The position numbers were made by a program, and so were the translations under genes. A stretch of DNA of 48,767 nucleotides from an uncultured bacterium. GTDB lineage: Bacteria; Patescibacteriota; Minisyncoccia; Phycocordibacterales; CAINVO01. The stretch spans positions 1 to 48,767 of the forward strand of contig CAINVO010000028.1 in assembly GCA_903854195.1 (NCBI GenBank). The letters are read 5' to 3'. This document shows, piece by piece, positions 42,294-48,767 of the stretch (positions are counted from its first letter, which is position 1; the number at the start of each line of letters is the position of its first letter). Below the pieces are notes generated by a model. That model saw nothing but the letters and a program-made list of their open reading frames with translations. It searched no databases and had not been told where the DNA came from.

Positions 42294-43751
42294 CTATTTT
42301 TCCAAATTCAAAATATCGTCTATTCGAATCTGCTTCACAAATTCAGGCACGTGAGAAACCAAAATCATTGCTCCATCATATTTATCTAGAGCTGCTGCAA
42401 TAATTGGCAAATGTCGAAAGTTTATATGGTTTGTTGGTTCATCCAAAATAAGAAGTCCGGGTTTTTGCAATACAAGTCGGGCAAAAGCAACAAGACCTTT
42501 TTGACCCTCAGACAATGCTCCAATTTTTGTTTTCATTAGTTCACCTGTAATTAAAAATCCTGAAGCTGTTGCGCGAAGATTCTCTTCAATTGGTTTTTCC
42601 ATTACGCCTAAAAGCGACTCATAGACAGTGTCTTCAAAATTTAAGGTAGAGAAATCTTGACGGTAATACCCTACGCGAATACCCTCTGCAATTAATGCAT
42701 TAGGGTTGTTTCCAGAAGCGAGAGACTCGAGAAGAGTACTCTTACCAATACCGTTTGGACCAACGAGCTGTAAGTGTTGTTTTCTTTTAAGAGAAATATC
42801 TACCTTTCTTTCAACAGGCATATGAGTTTTAGGATTCATCACTCCAAATGCAGATATTTTTAAAATCTCTCCAATAAAATCTGGCTGTGAAGGGATAACA
42901 AAAGAACGGATAGTTTTATCTTCTCGTCGCACATCAACTTTTTCCTCCTCAAGTTCTTCAGCTTTTTCACGCATTCTTTTTGCAACAAGTCTCATTTGAC
43001 CACCCTTATTTGCAAAAAAGTTTGCCTTGTCTTTATTTTCCTGAATCTCTTTAGCTAATTGGGCATTTTTTCTATTTTCCTTTTCAATACGTGCTTGAAT
43101 TTCATTCAAAAGATCAAAATAATTACCTACATACTGCTCCACTTTTCGAGTAAAAACATCTAGATACAAAACGCCTTGTGTAAAAGAGTTTAAGAACTCT
43201 GCATCATGGGAAATTACAATGCAAGTTTTTTTATATTTAACCAAAAAATCTGTAAGATGTGCAATGCCAGCTTTATCAAGATTGTTTGTTGGCTCATCTA
43301 AAAGAAGAATATCTGGATCCTGAATAAGAGCTGAAGCTAGAAGGAGTCTTGCTTGTTGCCCGCCAGAAAAAGATTTAATAATTTTTTCATGTGGAGCATG
43401 TAGATTGACCACCTCCAAAACATCGTCAATTCTTGGATCAATATCATAGATTTTCTTATCAAAACATTTTTCAAAAAACTCACGAACTGTAAGCTCTAAA
43501 TCTGCTCGAGGAATAACTTGTCTAGAAATGGCAATAGTTGTTCCATGCCCAATGTGAATGTCGCCGTCTTCTGGCAAAAGCTCACCTGTAATTAACTTAA
43601 AAATAGTACTCTTTCCTGCCCCGTTTTGGCCCATGAAAGTAATCTTAGAACCACGACGCACAGAGAAAAAAACCTCACTTAAAATGGGTTTGTTGTATCC
43701 GAAATCAAAGGACACTTTATCAAATCTAAGGATTACTTCGTCTCGTGCCAT
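42294..43751 (-). CDS. ABC-F family ATPase (ribosome-associated)
   Basis: 485 residues from ATG 43751 (MARDEVILRFDKVSFDFG); longer in-frame starts up to 43877 run into the upstream hairpin. Two ATPase domains: Walker A GQNGAGKST and GPNGIGKST, signatures SGGQQARLLLASAL and LSEGQKGLVAFARL, Walker B DILLLDEPTNNLD and GLLILDEPTNHI. The linker between them is charged (IQENKDKANFFANKGGQMRLVAKRMREKAEELEEE), as in ABC-F proteins that reach into the ribosome E site. There is no membrane domain. It may aid translation or protect from antibiotics; the subgroup was not determined. Confidence 0.9.
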   Translation of the reverse strand: MARDEVILRFDKVSFDFGYNKPILSEVFFSVRRGSKITFMGQNGAGKSTIFKLITGELLPEDGDIHIGHGTTIAISRQVIPRADLELTVREFFEKCFDKKIYDIDPRIDDVLEVVNLHAPHEKIIKSFSGGQQARLLLASALIQDPDILLLDEPTNNLDKAGIAHLTDFLVKYKKTCIVISHDAEFLNSFTQGVLYLDVFTRKVEQYVGNYFDLLNEIQARIEKENRKNAQLAKEIQENKDKANFFANKGGQMRLVAKRMREKAEELEEEKVDVRREDKTIRSFVIPSQPDFIGEILKISAFGVMNPKTHMPVERKVDISLKRKQHLQLVGPNGIGKSTLLESLASGNNPNALIAEGIRVGYYRQDFSTLNFEDTVYESLLGVMEKPIEENLRATASGFLITGELMKTKIGALSEGQKGLVAFARLVLQKPGLLILDEPTNHINFRHLPIIAAALDKYDGAMILVSHVPEFVKQIRIDDILNLEK

Positions 43752-43825
43752 ATATAAGTTACAAGCGTACCTTATATTACGATAAATAGAAAGGGTTAAA
43801 GGGATATATTTGATATTTTCTGTAT

Positions 43826-43868
43826 AAAAAACAAGCGGCAATCCCTTCGGGATTGCCGCTTGTTTTTT
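43826..43868. terminator. 20-bp bidirectional hairpin in a divergent intergenic region
   Basis: A perfect 20-bp stem (AAAAAACAAGCGGCAATCCC and its complement) around a 3-base TTC loop, closing on a C(TTCG)G tetraloop, with A/T-run ends. It lies upstream of both flanking genes, an unusual place for a terminator. Confidence 0.8.
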
Positions 43869-43883
43869 AATTTTCAATCATTG

Positions 43884-43889
43884 TATAAT
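43884..43889 (+). promoter_or_regulatory. -10 box of the flavin-binding gene
   Basis: TATAAT, then six bases, then ATG 43896. It implies a leaderless mRNA. Confidence 0.7.
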
Positions 43890-43895
43890 ATTTCT

Positions 43896-44396
43896 ATGCA
43901 CAAACTACTCTCGTCAGATGTTCATAATTTTCTAAAAAACAACAGCGTGGCTGTTTTGGCCACTTCATATCTAAGGCTCCCATACGCATCAGCTGTTTAT
44001 TTCGTTGTTGATGAAAAAATGAATTTTTATTTTGTGACCAAAATGAACACCGATAAATACCTAAACCTAAAAATGAACAAGAATGTTGCAATGGTTATAG
44101 GAATGGGTCCTAAACACATGTCAGTTAATGTACGTGGACATGCCTCTATTATTAAAGACAAAAAACAGAAAAATAAAATACTAAGTAAAATCGAATTGTC
44201 TTTAAAATCAAAAAAAATCCATGAATTAGCCTTTAGAAAAATGACAAATTTACAGACTAAGAAAAAAGATCTTGATCAGGAGATTGTTTACAAAGTAACC
44301 CCTCAGCATCTAATTTTTATAAACATAGATGACCCAGAATATCCAAATTCAATATCAAATAAGCACCACGTCATCATTCCTATTCCCAAAAAGTAG
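43896..44396 (+). CDS. Pyridoxamine-phosphate-oxidase-like FMN-binding protein
   Basis: 166 residues from ATG 43896; an in-frame ATG at 43860 lies in the terminator hairpin and is rejected. The split-barrel pattern is visible: HNFLKNNSVAVLATSYLRLPYASAVYFVVDEKMNFYFVTKMNTDKYLNLKMNKNVAMVIG, then MSVNVRGHASIIKD. These proteins bind FMN, haem or F420 and often reduce small molecules. No catalytic role is assigned. TATAAT six bases before the ATG gives a leaderless mRNA. Confidence 0.82.
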   Translation: MHKLLSSDVHNFLKNNSVAVLATSYLRLPYASAVYFVVDEKMNFYFVTKMNTDKYLNLKMNKNVAMVIGMGPKHMSVNVRGHASIIKDKKQKNKILSKIELSLKSKKIHELAFRKMTNLQTKKKDLDQEIVYKVTPQHLIFINIDDPEYPNSISNKHHVIIPIPKK

Positions 44397-44414
44397 TTTT
44401 TGTGTTCTATTATT

Positions 44415-44480
44415 TTATCCCCAGAAAAAATAATACTATAAACATGTTATCCACAGTTTATCCACTAAATAATCCCCACT
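44415..44480 (+). other. DnaA-box cluster
   Basis: TTATCCCCA (44415), perfect TTATCCACA (44447), TTATCCACT (44458) and the weaker TAATCCCCA (44470), all in the same direction. The last three are spaced 11 and 12 bases apart, about one helical turn. An AT-rich stretch lies between the first and second. Confidence 0.55.
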
Positions 44481-44630
44481 TAAATCTTGATTTTTCAGTT
44501 TTGAGGGTACATGATTGATAGTAGTTAAAGACGTTCTAGGGATATACTCAAGCAAATTTAAAAGGGCCCAATTATGGGTACCACCTAATACTTCCAGTAT
44601 TTTCCCTTCCACAACTTTAACTATATGGCA

Positions 44631-44654
44631 CACAACCCGCTTCGGCGGGTTGTG
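44631..44654. terminator. Hairpin with TTCG tetraloop
   Basis: CACAACCCGC-TTCG-GCGGGTTGTG, 10-bp stem. No T-run follows directly, so it may be part of a larger structured RNA. Confidence 0.55.
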
Positions 44655-44671
44655 ATGTGAATGGACCTCAA

Positions 44672-44688
44672 GCCCACAAAAAATGGGC
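44672..44688. terminator. Terminator near the 3' end of the methyltransferase gene
   Basis: GCCCA-CAAAAAA-TGGGC followed by ATTTTTTATT on the plus strand. On the minus strand the loop itself is T-rich, so termination of the gene ending at 44702 is less sure. Confidence 0.55.
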
Positions 44689-44701
44689 ATTTTTTATTAA
44701 A

Positions 44702-45487
44702 TTATTTTGACACAAACCACATATTCATTCGACTCTTAAATACATATTTACCACCAACCAATTGGCCACTTACGCTTTCCTCATTTTTCTTCATGTATTC
44801 CTTCTTCTGATTTTCATCCAACAAATTAAAAGTCGAATGTGACTCCAAATACCCCAATATCTCTTCTTTTGAATAAACCTCATCAAAATCAAAAATTTTA
44901 TTTACAACATTAGAAAAACCAACTCTCGAAAAAGTGTTCTCTCCGATTGGTTCTTTATTTGCTTTTGGAATCTCAGGTATAAATTTTAATAGATTATGAT
45001 ATGCAAAAAGAGGCAGATAGGCCTTAGATCCATCCTCTCTGGCGTTCTTTGAAAATACACACAACTTACCTGTAGATTTTAATACCCTATATATCTCCTT
45101 TCCGGCAATAGTATAATCAAACCAATGGTAGGCTGTCCCGACTGTTATCAAATCAAATGTCCCCTCACAAAACGGAAGATTTTCTACTAATGATCTTATA
45201 AACACTAAGCCTTTTGAACTATCATTTTGAGCTATTTTAAGCATTCCAAATTCCTTATCGACACCTATTACATTTGAATAATATTTTGCTAGGTGCCGAG
45301 TTACAATTCCCGTTCCACAACCAATATCCAAAACCTTGGAATCATTTTGAGGACAAAATTCATTTATCAACTCATAGGCATGTTCAGGATAGTCTAAGCG
45401 ATATTTTTTATAAGCATACGCGACACGTGAAAAATCATTTCTTATCCGCAAATTACTTAATTCAACAATATCTTCATTTTTTTTCAT
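44702..45487 (-). CDS. Class I SAM-dependent methyltransferase
   Basis: 261 residues. FSRVAYAYKKYRLDYP is the N-terminal helix seen in UbiE/BioC-like methyltransferases. Motif I is VLDIGCGTGIVTRHLAKYY, then GVDKEFGMLKIAQ, VENLPFCEGTFDLITVGTAYHWFD and VLKSTGKLCVFS. Its WF-D motif with a neighbouring tyrosine resembles the trans-aconitate methyltransferase-like group, but the substrate is unknown. It is a single-gene unit. Confidence 0.85.
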   Translation of the reverse strand: MKKNEDIVELSNLRIRNDFSRVAYAYKKYRLDYPEHAYELINEFCPQNDSKVLDIGCGTGIVTRHLAKYYSNVIGVDKEFGMLKIAQNDSSKGLVFIRSLVENLPFCEGTFDLITVGTAYHWFDYTIAGKEIYRVLKSTGKLCVFSKNAREDGSKAYLPLFAYHNLLKFIPEIPKANKEPIGENTFSRVGFSNVVNKIFDFDEVYSKEEILGYLESHSTFNLLDENQKKEYMKKNEESVSGQLVGGKYVFKSRMNMWFVSK

Positions 45488-45541
45488 AAAGAATAGTTAT
45501 ATATCAAATTTTAGACTAACCCCTACCCAGGACTTAATCTA

Positions 45542-46120
45542 CTAATAAGATTGATAATAGTAGGGATAGTTGTAATTGTAAACATACCCATTAACATAAA
45601 ATGAGCCACAACTTACAGTTGATACCTGACCATCACCAGATGTCACAGTAACATTCATATACTTTAGTCCTGGGATCTGGTAATAAACCGTAATACTGCT
45701 TACATCAAGGCCTGTAGGCTCATCAGTACCATTCCACTGATAATGGTAGTATCCTGAGCCTCCAGATGGATAAGCACTCCATATAACAGAGTTATTGTTC
45801 GACACGTAGCTCATCTTTGCACTTGATGAACAGGATAGACTCAGTTGGCTATATCTTGGATAAAAATTCCAAGGGTAATATGAGGACGAGTAATTATAAT
45901 TATTATATGTAGGAAAATATCGATTTTGCCATGGCTGGTAGAAATTAGGTGAACCATTCATATTTCCATGGTAAGGAAACATACCGTGATAGCCACCATA
46001 ATTCCCAGAATACATTTGGGCCCTAACATCTACCGAAGTAAAAATGAAAAGGATGCAAACAACAAATATTATTCCTACAAAAATTACAACCTTACTTACA
46101 TTTATAGATGTAGTTTTCAT
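45542..46120 (-). CDS. Secreted Tyr/Asn-rich protein with PKD-like domain
   Basis: 192 residues. A signal peptide (VVIFVGIIFVVCILFIFTSVDVRAQ), a low-complexity Tyr/Asn/Gly/Pro-rich stretch (about 36-90, e.g. YFPTYNNYNYSSSYYPW), then a PKD/Ig-like domain (LSLSCSSSAKMSYVSNNNSVIWSAYPSGGSGYYHYQWNGTDEP and MNVTVTSGDGQVSTVSCGSFYV) whose two cysteines may form a disulfide. It ends with a Tyr-rich tail. It is probably exposed on the cell surface. Confidence 0.75.
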   Translation of the reverse strand: MKTTSINVSKVVIFVGIIFVVCILFIFTSVDVRAQMYSGNYGGYHGMFPYHGNMNGSPNFYQPWQNRYFPTYNNYNYSSSYYPWNFYPRYSQLSLSCSSSAKMSYVSNNNSVIWSAYPSGGSGYYHYQWNGTDEPTGLDVSSITVYYQIPGLKYMNVTVTSGDGQVSTVSCGSFYVNGYVYNYNYPYYYQSY

Positions 46121-46180
46121 AGTTTGTTTACATTAATTTATAATAAAGAGTACAAACAAGAGAAACAAAGCAGATACAAA

Positions 46181-46594
46181 TTATTTTTTAACCTTTATTC
46201 TCATAGCTTTTTCCCTAGTACCAGAAACACTTGGCATTGTCACAGTAAGAACACCATCTTTGGATTCTGCAATTGTCTTTGCAGGATCAACACTTACAGG
46301 TAAATGAACTTCTCGAAAAAATGAATCCTGTCTAATTTCTCTGCGAAAATATTCCCTACCCTTATCTTCTTTTTTTTCTAAATAGGAACTTGAAACAGTT
46401 AGAATATCGTCATCAATACTCACATCTAGATCATCTGGATCAACGCCTGGTAAATTTATTTTTGCAATTAAGTTTTCATCTTTTTTATACATGTCTAATG
46501 CAAAACCAGAACCGAAACGAGAAAAAGATGTGACTGGAAAATCTTTAAAGAAACTTTCCATTCCCTCAAATGGCTCCCATTTTATTATTTCCAT
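46181..46594 (-). CDS. Small heat-shock protein (Hsp20 / alpha-crystallin family)
   Basis: 137 residues. An alpha-crystallin domain (about 35-125): KKDENLIAKINLPGVDPDDLDVSIDDDILTVSSSYLEKKED, REYFRREIRQDSFFREVHLPVSVD, and the signature KDGVLTVTMP. An N-terminal arm with an EPFEGMESFFKD amphipathic helix and a short basic tail are present. It is an ATP-independent holdase. No CIRCE or HrcA-like site is obvious upstream. Confidence 0.92.
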   Translation of the reverse strand: MEIIKWEPFEGMESFFKDFPVTSFSRFGSGFALDMYKKDENLIAKINLPGVDPDDLDVSIDDDILTVSSSYLEKKEDKGREYFRREIRQDSFFREVHLPVSVDPAKTIAESKDGVLTVTMPSVSGTREKAMRIKVKK

Positions 46595-46690
46595 GTTTTT
46601 ATTTAATTACTTTTAAAAACTAGTGTCCCAAAATAAGCCCTGTCGACAACAAGGCTTTTTTGGAACATATACATATTTCATAGAGATATC

Positions 46691-46876
46691 TTAAGCGTGC
46701 ATATGTTGTGAACCAGATCCTGATGCTGTTGCTTCAGCACCACCCCAAAAGCCCAAAACGAGAACAAAAAGACCAATTATTCCTGTTGCCCAGTTTAATG
46801 ACACAATATCAAGACCCATGAATGAGACGACCAACAAACAAAGCCCGAAGAAAGCATTTGTATAATTTTGCCACAT
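46691..46876 (-). CDS. Small two-helix membrane protein (SPW-repeat-like)
   Basis: 61 residues with two transmembrane helices (AFFGLCLLVVSFMGLDIVSLNWA and GIIGLFVLVLGFWGG) and a short Ser/Gly/His tail ending HMHA. The W-containing hairpin recalls SPW-repeat proteins; function unknown. TAAAAT stands six bases before the ATG, supporting a real leaderless gene. Confidence 0.65.
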   Translation of the reverse strand: MWQNYTNAFFGLCLLVVSFMGLDIVSLNWATGIIGLFVLVLGFWGGAEATASGSGSQHMHA

Positions 46877-47176
46877 AGTATTATTTTATTAGATTAGTGT
46901 TTTGATAAACGACCTTTTAACAAAACTATCCGCCGGTATCTTTTTTTTGTACACCAACATACCAGCCGACCTTTCACCTACCATTGTCGAACAGAAAATA
47001 AATATTGTTAAGCTTTTTACATTATTTTAAAATATGTTTTTTTTATTAAAAATGAAATCGTGTAATGGAAAAAAGATCCTTATTTTAATAGCTGCAAACA
47101 AATGATCATCAAAAGTCGTACAAATTGGAGATAGTTTGACGACGACTTTTTTGTCGTCGTCAACAACTTAAAATCA
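46877..47176. other. 300-base intergenic region
   Basis: AT-rich, no ORF supported. It ends in a strong hairpin (47136-47163). GTCGTAC near 47115 repeats part of the hairpin arm. Confidence 0.4.
47136..47163. terminator. Hairpin after the TrmB-family gene, possibly also an operator
   Basis: TTGACGACGAC-T6-GTCGTCGTCAA, 11-bp perfect stem. On the minus strand no T-run follows. GACGAC is a repeated half-site that also occurs in the -35 region of the TrmB-family gene (near 47945). Confidence 0.6.
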
Positions 47177-47908
47177 CTAAACACTCTGATTCCAAATCTC
47201 ATCAAAAAATACTTTCATTGTACGACTAGTGCTTGGATCATCAATCAAAATTCCTGTAGGATTTTTTTTATTGAGAGAAATTAGAGCAACCTTATCTGAA
47301 TATATAAAAAGTACATCCTCAATCTCAATCCGTCTCGGCAAAAAACGAGTATGACGAAGCTCGGCAACATCTCTTTCTCTTAATTTTACTGACGAAGGAG
47401 TCCTTGGAACAAGAAGTTTAATCTTCAAAAAATGATTTACTCGTGTTTCTACAAAATCATCAAGATAATCAAGTCCAAGCAACTCAACCCAGGAATTCCA
47501 AGGAACGACGGCTAGTATGTTGTGTTTTGTACCCAACATATCTTGGTGGATTAATTTTATATCATCTATATTATTAAAAATTTTGACTACTGGCTTACTG
47601 CCACCATCTTTTCTCATGGCACTCATCCTAGGAAGTACTGTTCTCAAAGCTGCTTCCCTTTCCTTGAGTTGTGTCAGAAAATATTCTGGATTCTCTGCAT
47701 GCCAGTATTTATATCTCTTCTTTATATAAAAATTCATAAGCCCGTCAGAATGAAGTTTATCAACAATAGATTGAACGCTCGTCCTAGGCATTTTTATTTT
47801 CTGTGAGATATCAGAAACAGTACACTCACCCAAACCCAAAGCTGCGAGGTAAACTTTTGCCTCATGTGACTTATACCCTAGCTGTTCTATTGCTTTTGAT
47901 ATATGCAT
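47177..47908 (-). CDS. TrmB family transcriptional regulator
   Basis: 243 residues from ATG 47908 (MHISKAIEQLGYKSHEAKVYLAALGLGECTVSDISQKIKMPRTSVQSIVDKLHSDGLM), a winged helix typical of TrmB. The longer frame to 47959 is not preferred. A coiled region (QLKEREAALRTVLPRM) and a C-terminal effector/phospholipase-D-like domain (IKLIHQDMLGTKHNILAVVPW, VALISLNKKNPTGILIDDPSTS) follow. TrmB regulators often sense sugars. A promoter with TACAAT (near 47925) and a GACGA -35 overlapping GACGAC suggests self-regulation. Confidence 0.82.
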   Translation of the reverse strand: MHISKAIEQLGYKSHEAKVYLAALGLGECTVSDISQKIKMPRTSVQSIVDKLHSDGLMNFYIKKRYKYWHAENPEYFLTQLKEREAALRTVLPRMSAMRKDGGSKPVVKIFNNIDDIKLIHQDMLGTKHNILAVVPWNSWVELLGLDYLDDFVETRVNHFLKIKLLVPRTPSSVKLRERDVAELRHTRFLPRRIEIEDVLFIYSDKVALISLNKKNPTGILIDDPSTSRTMKVFFDEIWNQSV

Positions 47909-48019
47909 AGAGTTTAAATAAATTGTACAACATAAAAATAATGTCGTCACTACCAACAATTTTATATAGAAAACCTAGTGATCTTCAATCAACAATCCAT
48001 GGAATTACATTTCGTCACA

Positions 48020-48048
48020 AAAATCACCAGCAAATAACTGGTGATTTT
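48020..48048 (-). terminator. Terminator of the SdrD-like gene
   Basis: AAAATCACCAG and CTGGTGATTTT, 11-bp stem with a 7-base loop. On the minus strand TTGTGACG follows. Confidence 0.7.
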
Positions 48049-48088
48049 AATTATTTATAATCATATCGACCTTTTGTTTATTGATATT

Positions 48089-48767
48089 TTATCGTCGACC
48101 ATTAGATTGACTATTATCACTTCTATTAAAATTTCCTCGACCATTACCATTACTATCATGGTGATCTCCATTATTTTGGAATCCTCCAGAAGAATGTCTA
48201 TCACCCCTATCATTTCCTCCACCTCCGCCATTACCGTTTCCTTTTCCTCCATTACCATTACCATTACCATTGCCGTTTCCATTATTTCCGTCTCCTTTAC
48301 CTCCTCCACCATTCTTGTTTCCTGGATTTGATAAGACATTGCCGAAGTTCATATCAGCAATTGCCACACCTCCACTTATAGAAACGGATGAATAGTCAGC
48401 GGTGAATTGTCTTAAGCCGGCCTGGGTATTTTTTACCTCTTCAATACTATATGTCCCATCAGCAAGACCGGTAAATGAATAGACTCCGTTTGAATCACTC
48501 AACATAGTCATGAGAGGTCCAATGCCATTACTTCTTCCTGGAAAATTCGCACCAGAGTAAAGGTTGATTGTCCAACCAGCAAGACCTCCCTCCCCTGAGT
48601 CAAGAATTCCATTTCGGTTTATATCATAATAAACCGTTCCAGTAATTGAACCCGCTCCACCAGGTGTCGTCGTCCCCGTTGAGGTACCAGCAATTGCGGT
48701 AAGTGGTTCACAACCTGAAGTTGTCGGGGCATATAGCCCGTCTCCATTGTAGTGAACAAAATACGAC
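48089..48767 (-). CDS. SdrD B-like surface protein, C-terminal part (5' end outside window)
   Basis: The frame is open to the right edge, so only the last 226 or so residues are seen. They hold a SdrD/Cna-B-like domain (ITGTVYYDINRNGILDSGEGG, GVYSFTGLADGTYSIEEV) whose DINRNGILD loop would bind calcium. It ends in a low-complexity Gly/Asn tail of about 75 residues (NGNGNGNGNGGKGNGNG-type repeats) closing SDNSQSNGRR. No LPxTG sorting motif or C-terminal membrane helix is present. It is probably an exported, extended surface or matrix protein. Confidence 0.8.
   Translation of the reverse strand, partial: SYFVHYNGDGLYAPTTSGCEPLTAIAGTSTGTTTPGGAGSITGTVYYDINRNGILDSGEGGLAGWTINLYSGANFPGRSNGIGPLMTMLSDSNGVYSFTGLADGTYSIEEVKNTQAGLRQFTADYSSVSISGGVAIADMNFGNVLSNPGNKNGGGGKGDGNNGNGNGNGNGNGGKGNGNGGGGGNDRGDRHSSGGFQNNGDHHDSNGNGRGNFNRSDNSQSNGRR

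Larger units (their letters stand above)
44397..44701. other. 305-base intergenic region with DnaA boxes and terminators
   Basis: Its left part holds a DnaA-box cluster (44415-44480); its right part holds two hairpins (44631-44654 and 44672-44688). The middle has a small hairpin ATACT-TCC-AGTAT. An 84-codon minus-strand frame across it (44436-44690) looks like chance. A short plus-strand RNA ending at the last hairpin is possible. Confidence 0.45.

Noticed and set aside
43860-43895. ATG 43860 as start of the flavin-binding protein
   Set aside because: It lies in the terminator hairpin and upstream of the TATAAT box; the family begins near MHKLLSSDV.
44576-44586. AGGTGGTACCC on the minus strand, like the T-box core
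   Set aside because: No minus-strand gene follows, and the rest of the T-box leader and terminator pairing is missing.
44436-44690. 84-codon minus-strand ORF between the flavin-protein and methyltransferase genes
   Set aside because: It overlaps the DnaA boxes and two hairpins, has no ribosome site or -10 box, and its residue mix is not protein-like.
48041-48339. Plus- and minus-strand ORFs of 92-96 codons near the right edge
   Set aside because: Low-complexity shadows of the Gly/Asn-rich tail of the SdrD-like gene in other frames.

Overview
The window looks like a chromosomal segment of an AT-rich, small-genome bacterium of the Candidate Phyla Radiation, most likely Parcubacteria/Paceibacteria. 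This is an inference from gene content and style: many short proteins with one N-terminal membrane helix, type IV pilins, a MacA/MacB/DUF5666 transporter cluster, DUF3494, PKD-like and SdrD-B-like surface proteins, and few biosynthetic genes. No rRNA, tRNA, CRISPR array or insertion sequence was seen.

Layout. 1-3.9 kb: C-terminal part of a large helical protein (cut by the window edge) and an FkbM methyltransferase. 4-7.1 kb: histidine phosphatase, two divergent VOC proteins, cysE and a nucleotidyltransferase. 7.2-16.4 kb: a run of mostly single-gene units, including a compact EPSP-synthase-like protein, YggT, a DUF3494 ice-binding-like protein, a stand-alone PAS protein, several orphans, a Y-family polymerase with a LexA-like operator, a LapA-domain protein and a stand-alone receiver. 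16.4-21.8 kb: DedA, YbjQ, msrB-msrA, HIT, a candidate ncRNA, murB, a zinc-ribbon protein and DUF378. 21.9-27.9 kb: two pilin-like genes, a second DedA and an adaptor/ATPase/permease/DUF5666 operon. 28-33.1 kb: a four-gene mannose operon (PMM-like HAD, PMI-type cupin, two GH130-type proteins). 33.1-39.7 kb: FAD oxidase, a truncated cytochrome-b5-like remnant, rlmB, methyltransferase, and leuA preceded by what reads as a leucine attenuator. 39.7-48.8 kb: an endonuclease-III-like protein, an orphan, GIY-YIG, ABC-F, a flavin-binding protein, a DnaA-box cluster, methyltransferase, a PKD-like secreted protein, Hsp20, a TrmB regulator and an SdrD-like surface protein cut by the right edge.

Two initiation styles are visible. 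Many conserved genes have a TATAAT-like -10 box only 6-7 bases before the ATG, which implies leaderless mRNAs. Most of the orphan genes instead have TTGAC-type -35 boxes, 5' leaders with Shine-Dalgarno sequences, and their own strong hairpin terminator.

The most interesting element is upstream of leuA. A consensus promoter (TTGACA, 17-base spacer, TATCAT) lies 7 bases before a 25-codon ORF with seven leucines that uses all six leucine codons. A terminator-like hairpin with a U-rich tail follows, then a second Leu/Ile/Val-rich mini-ORF, then leuA. Other notable points are the compact EPSP-synthase-like protein, the GH130 mannose operon, a ~270-nt candidate ncRNA and the DnaA-box cluster.
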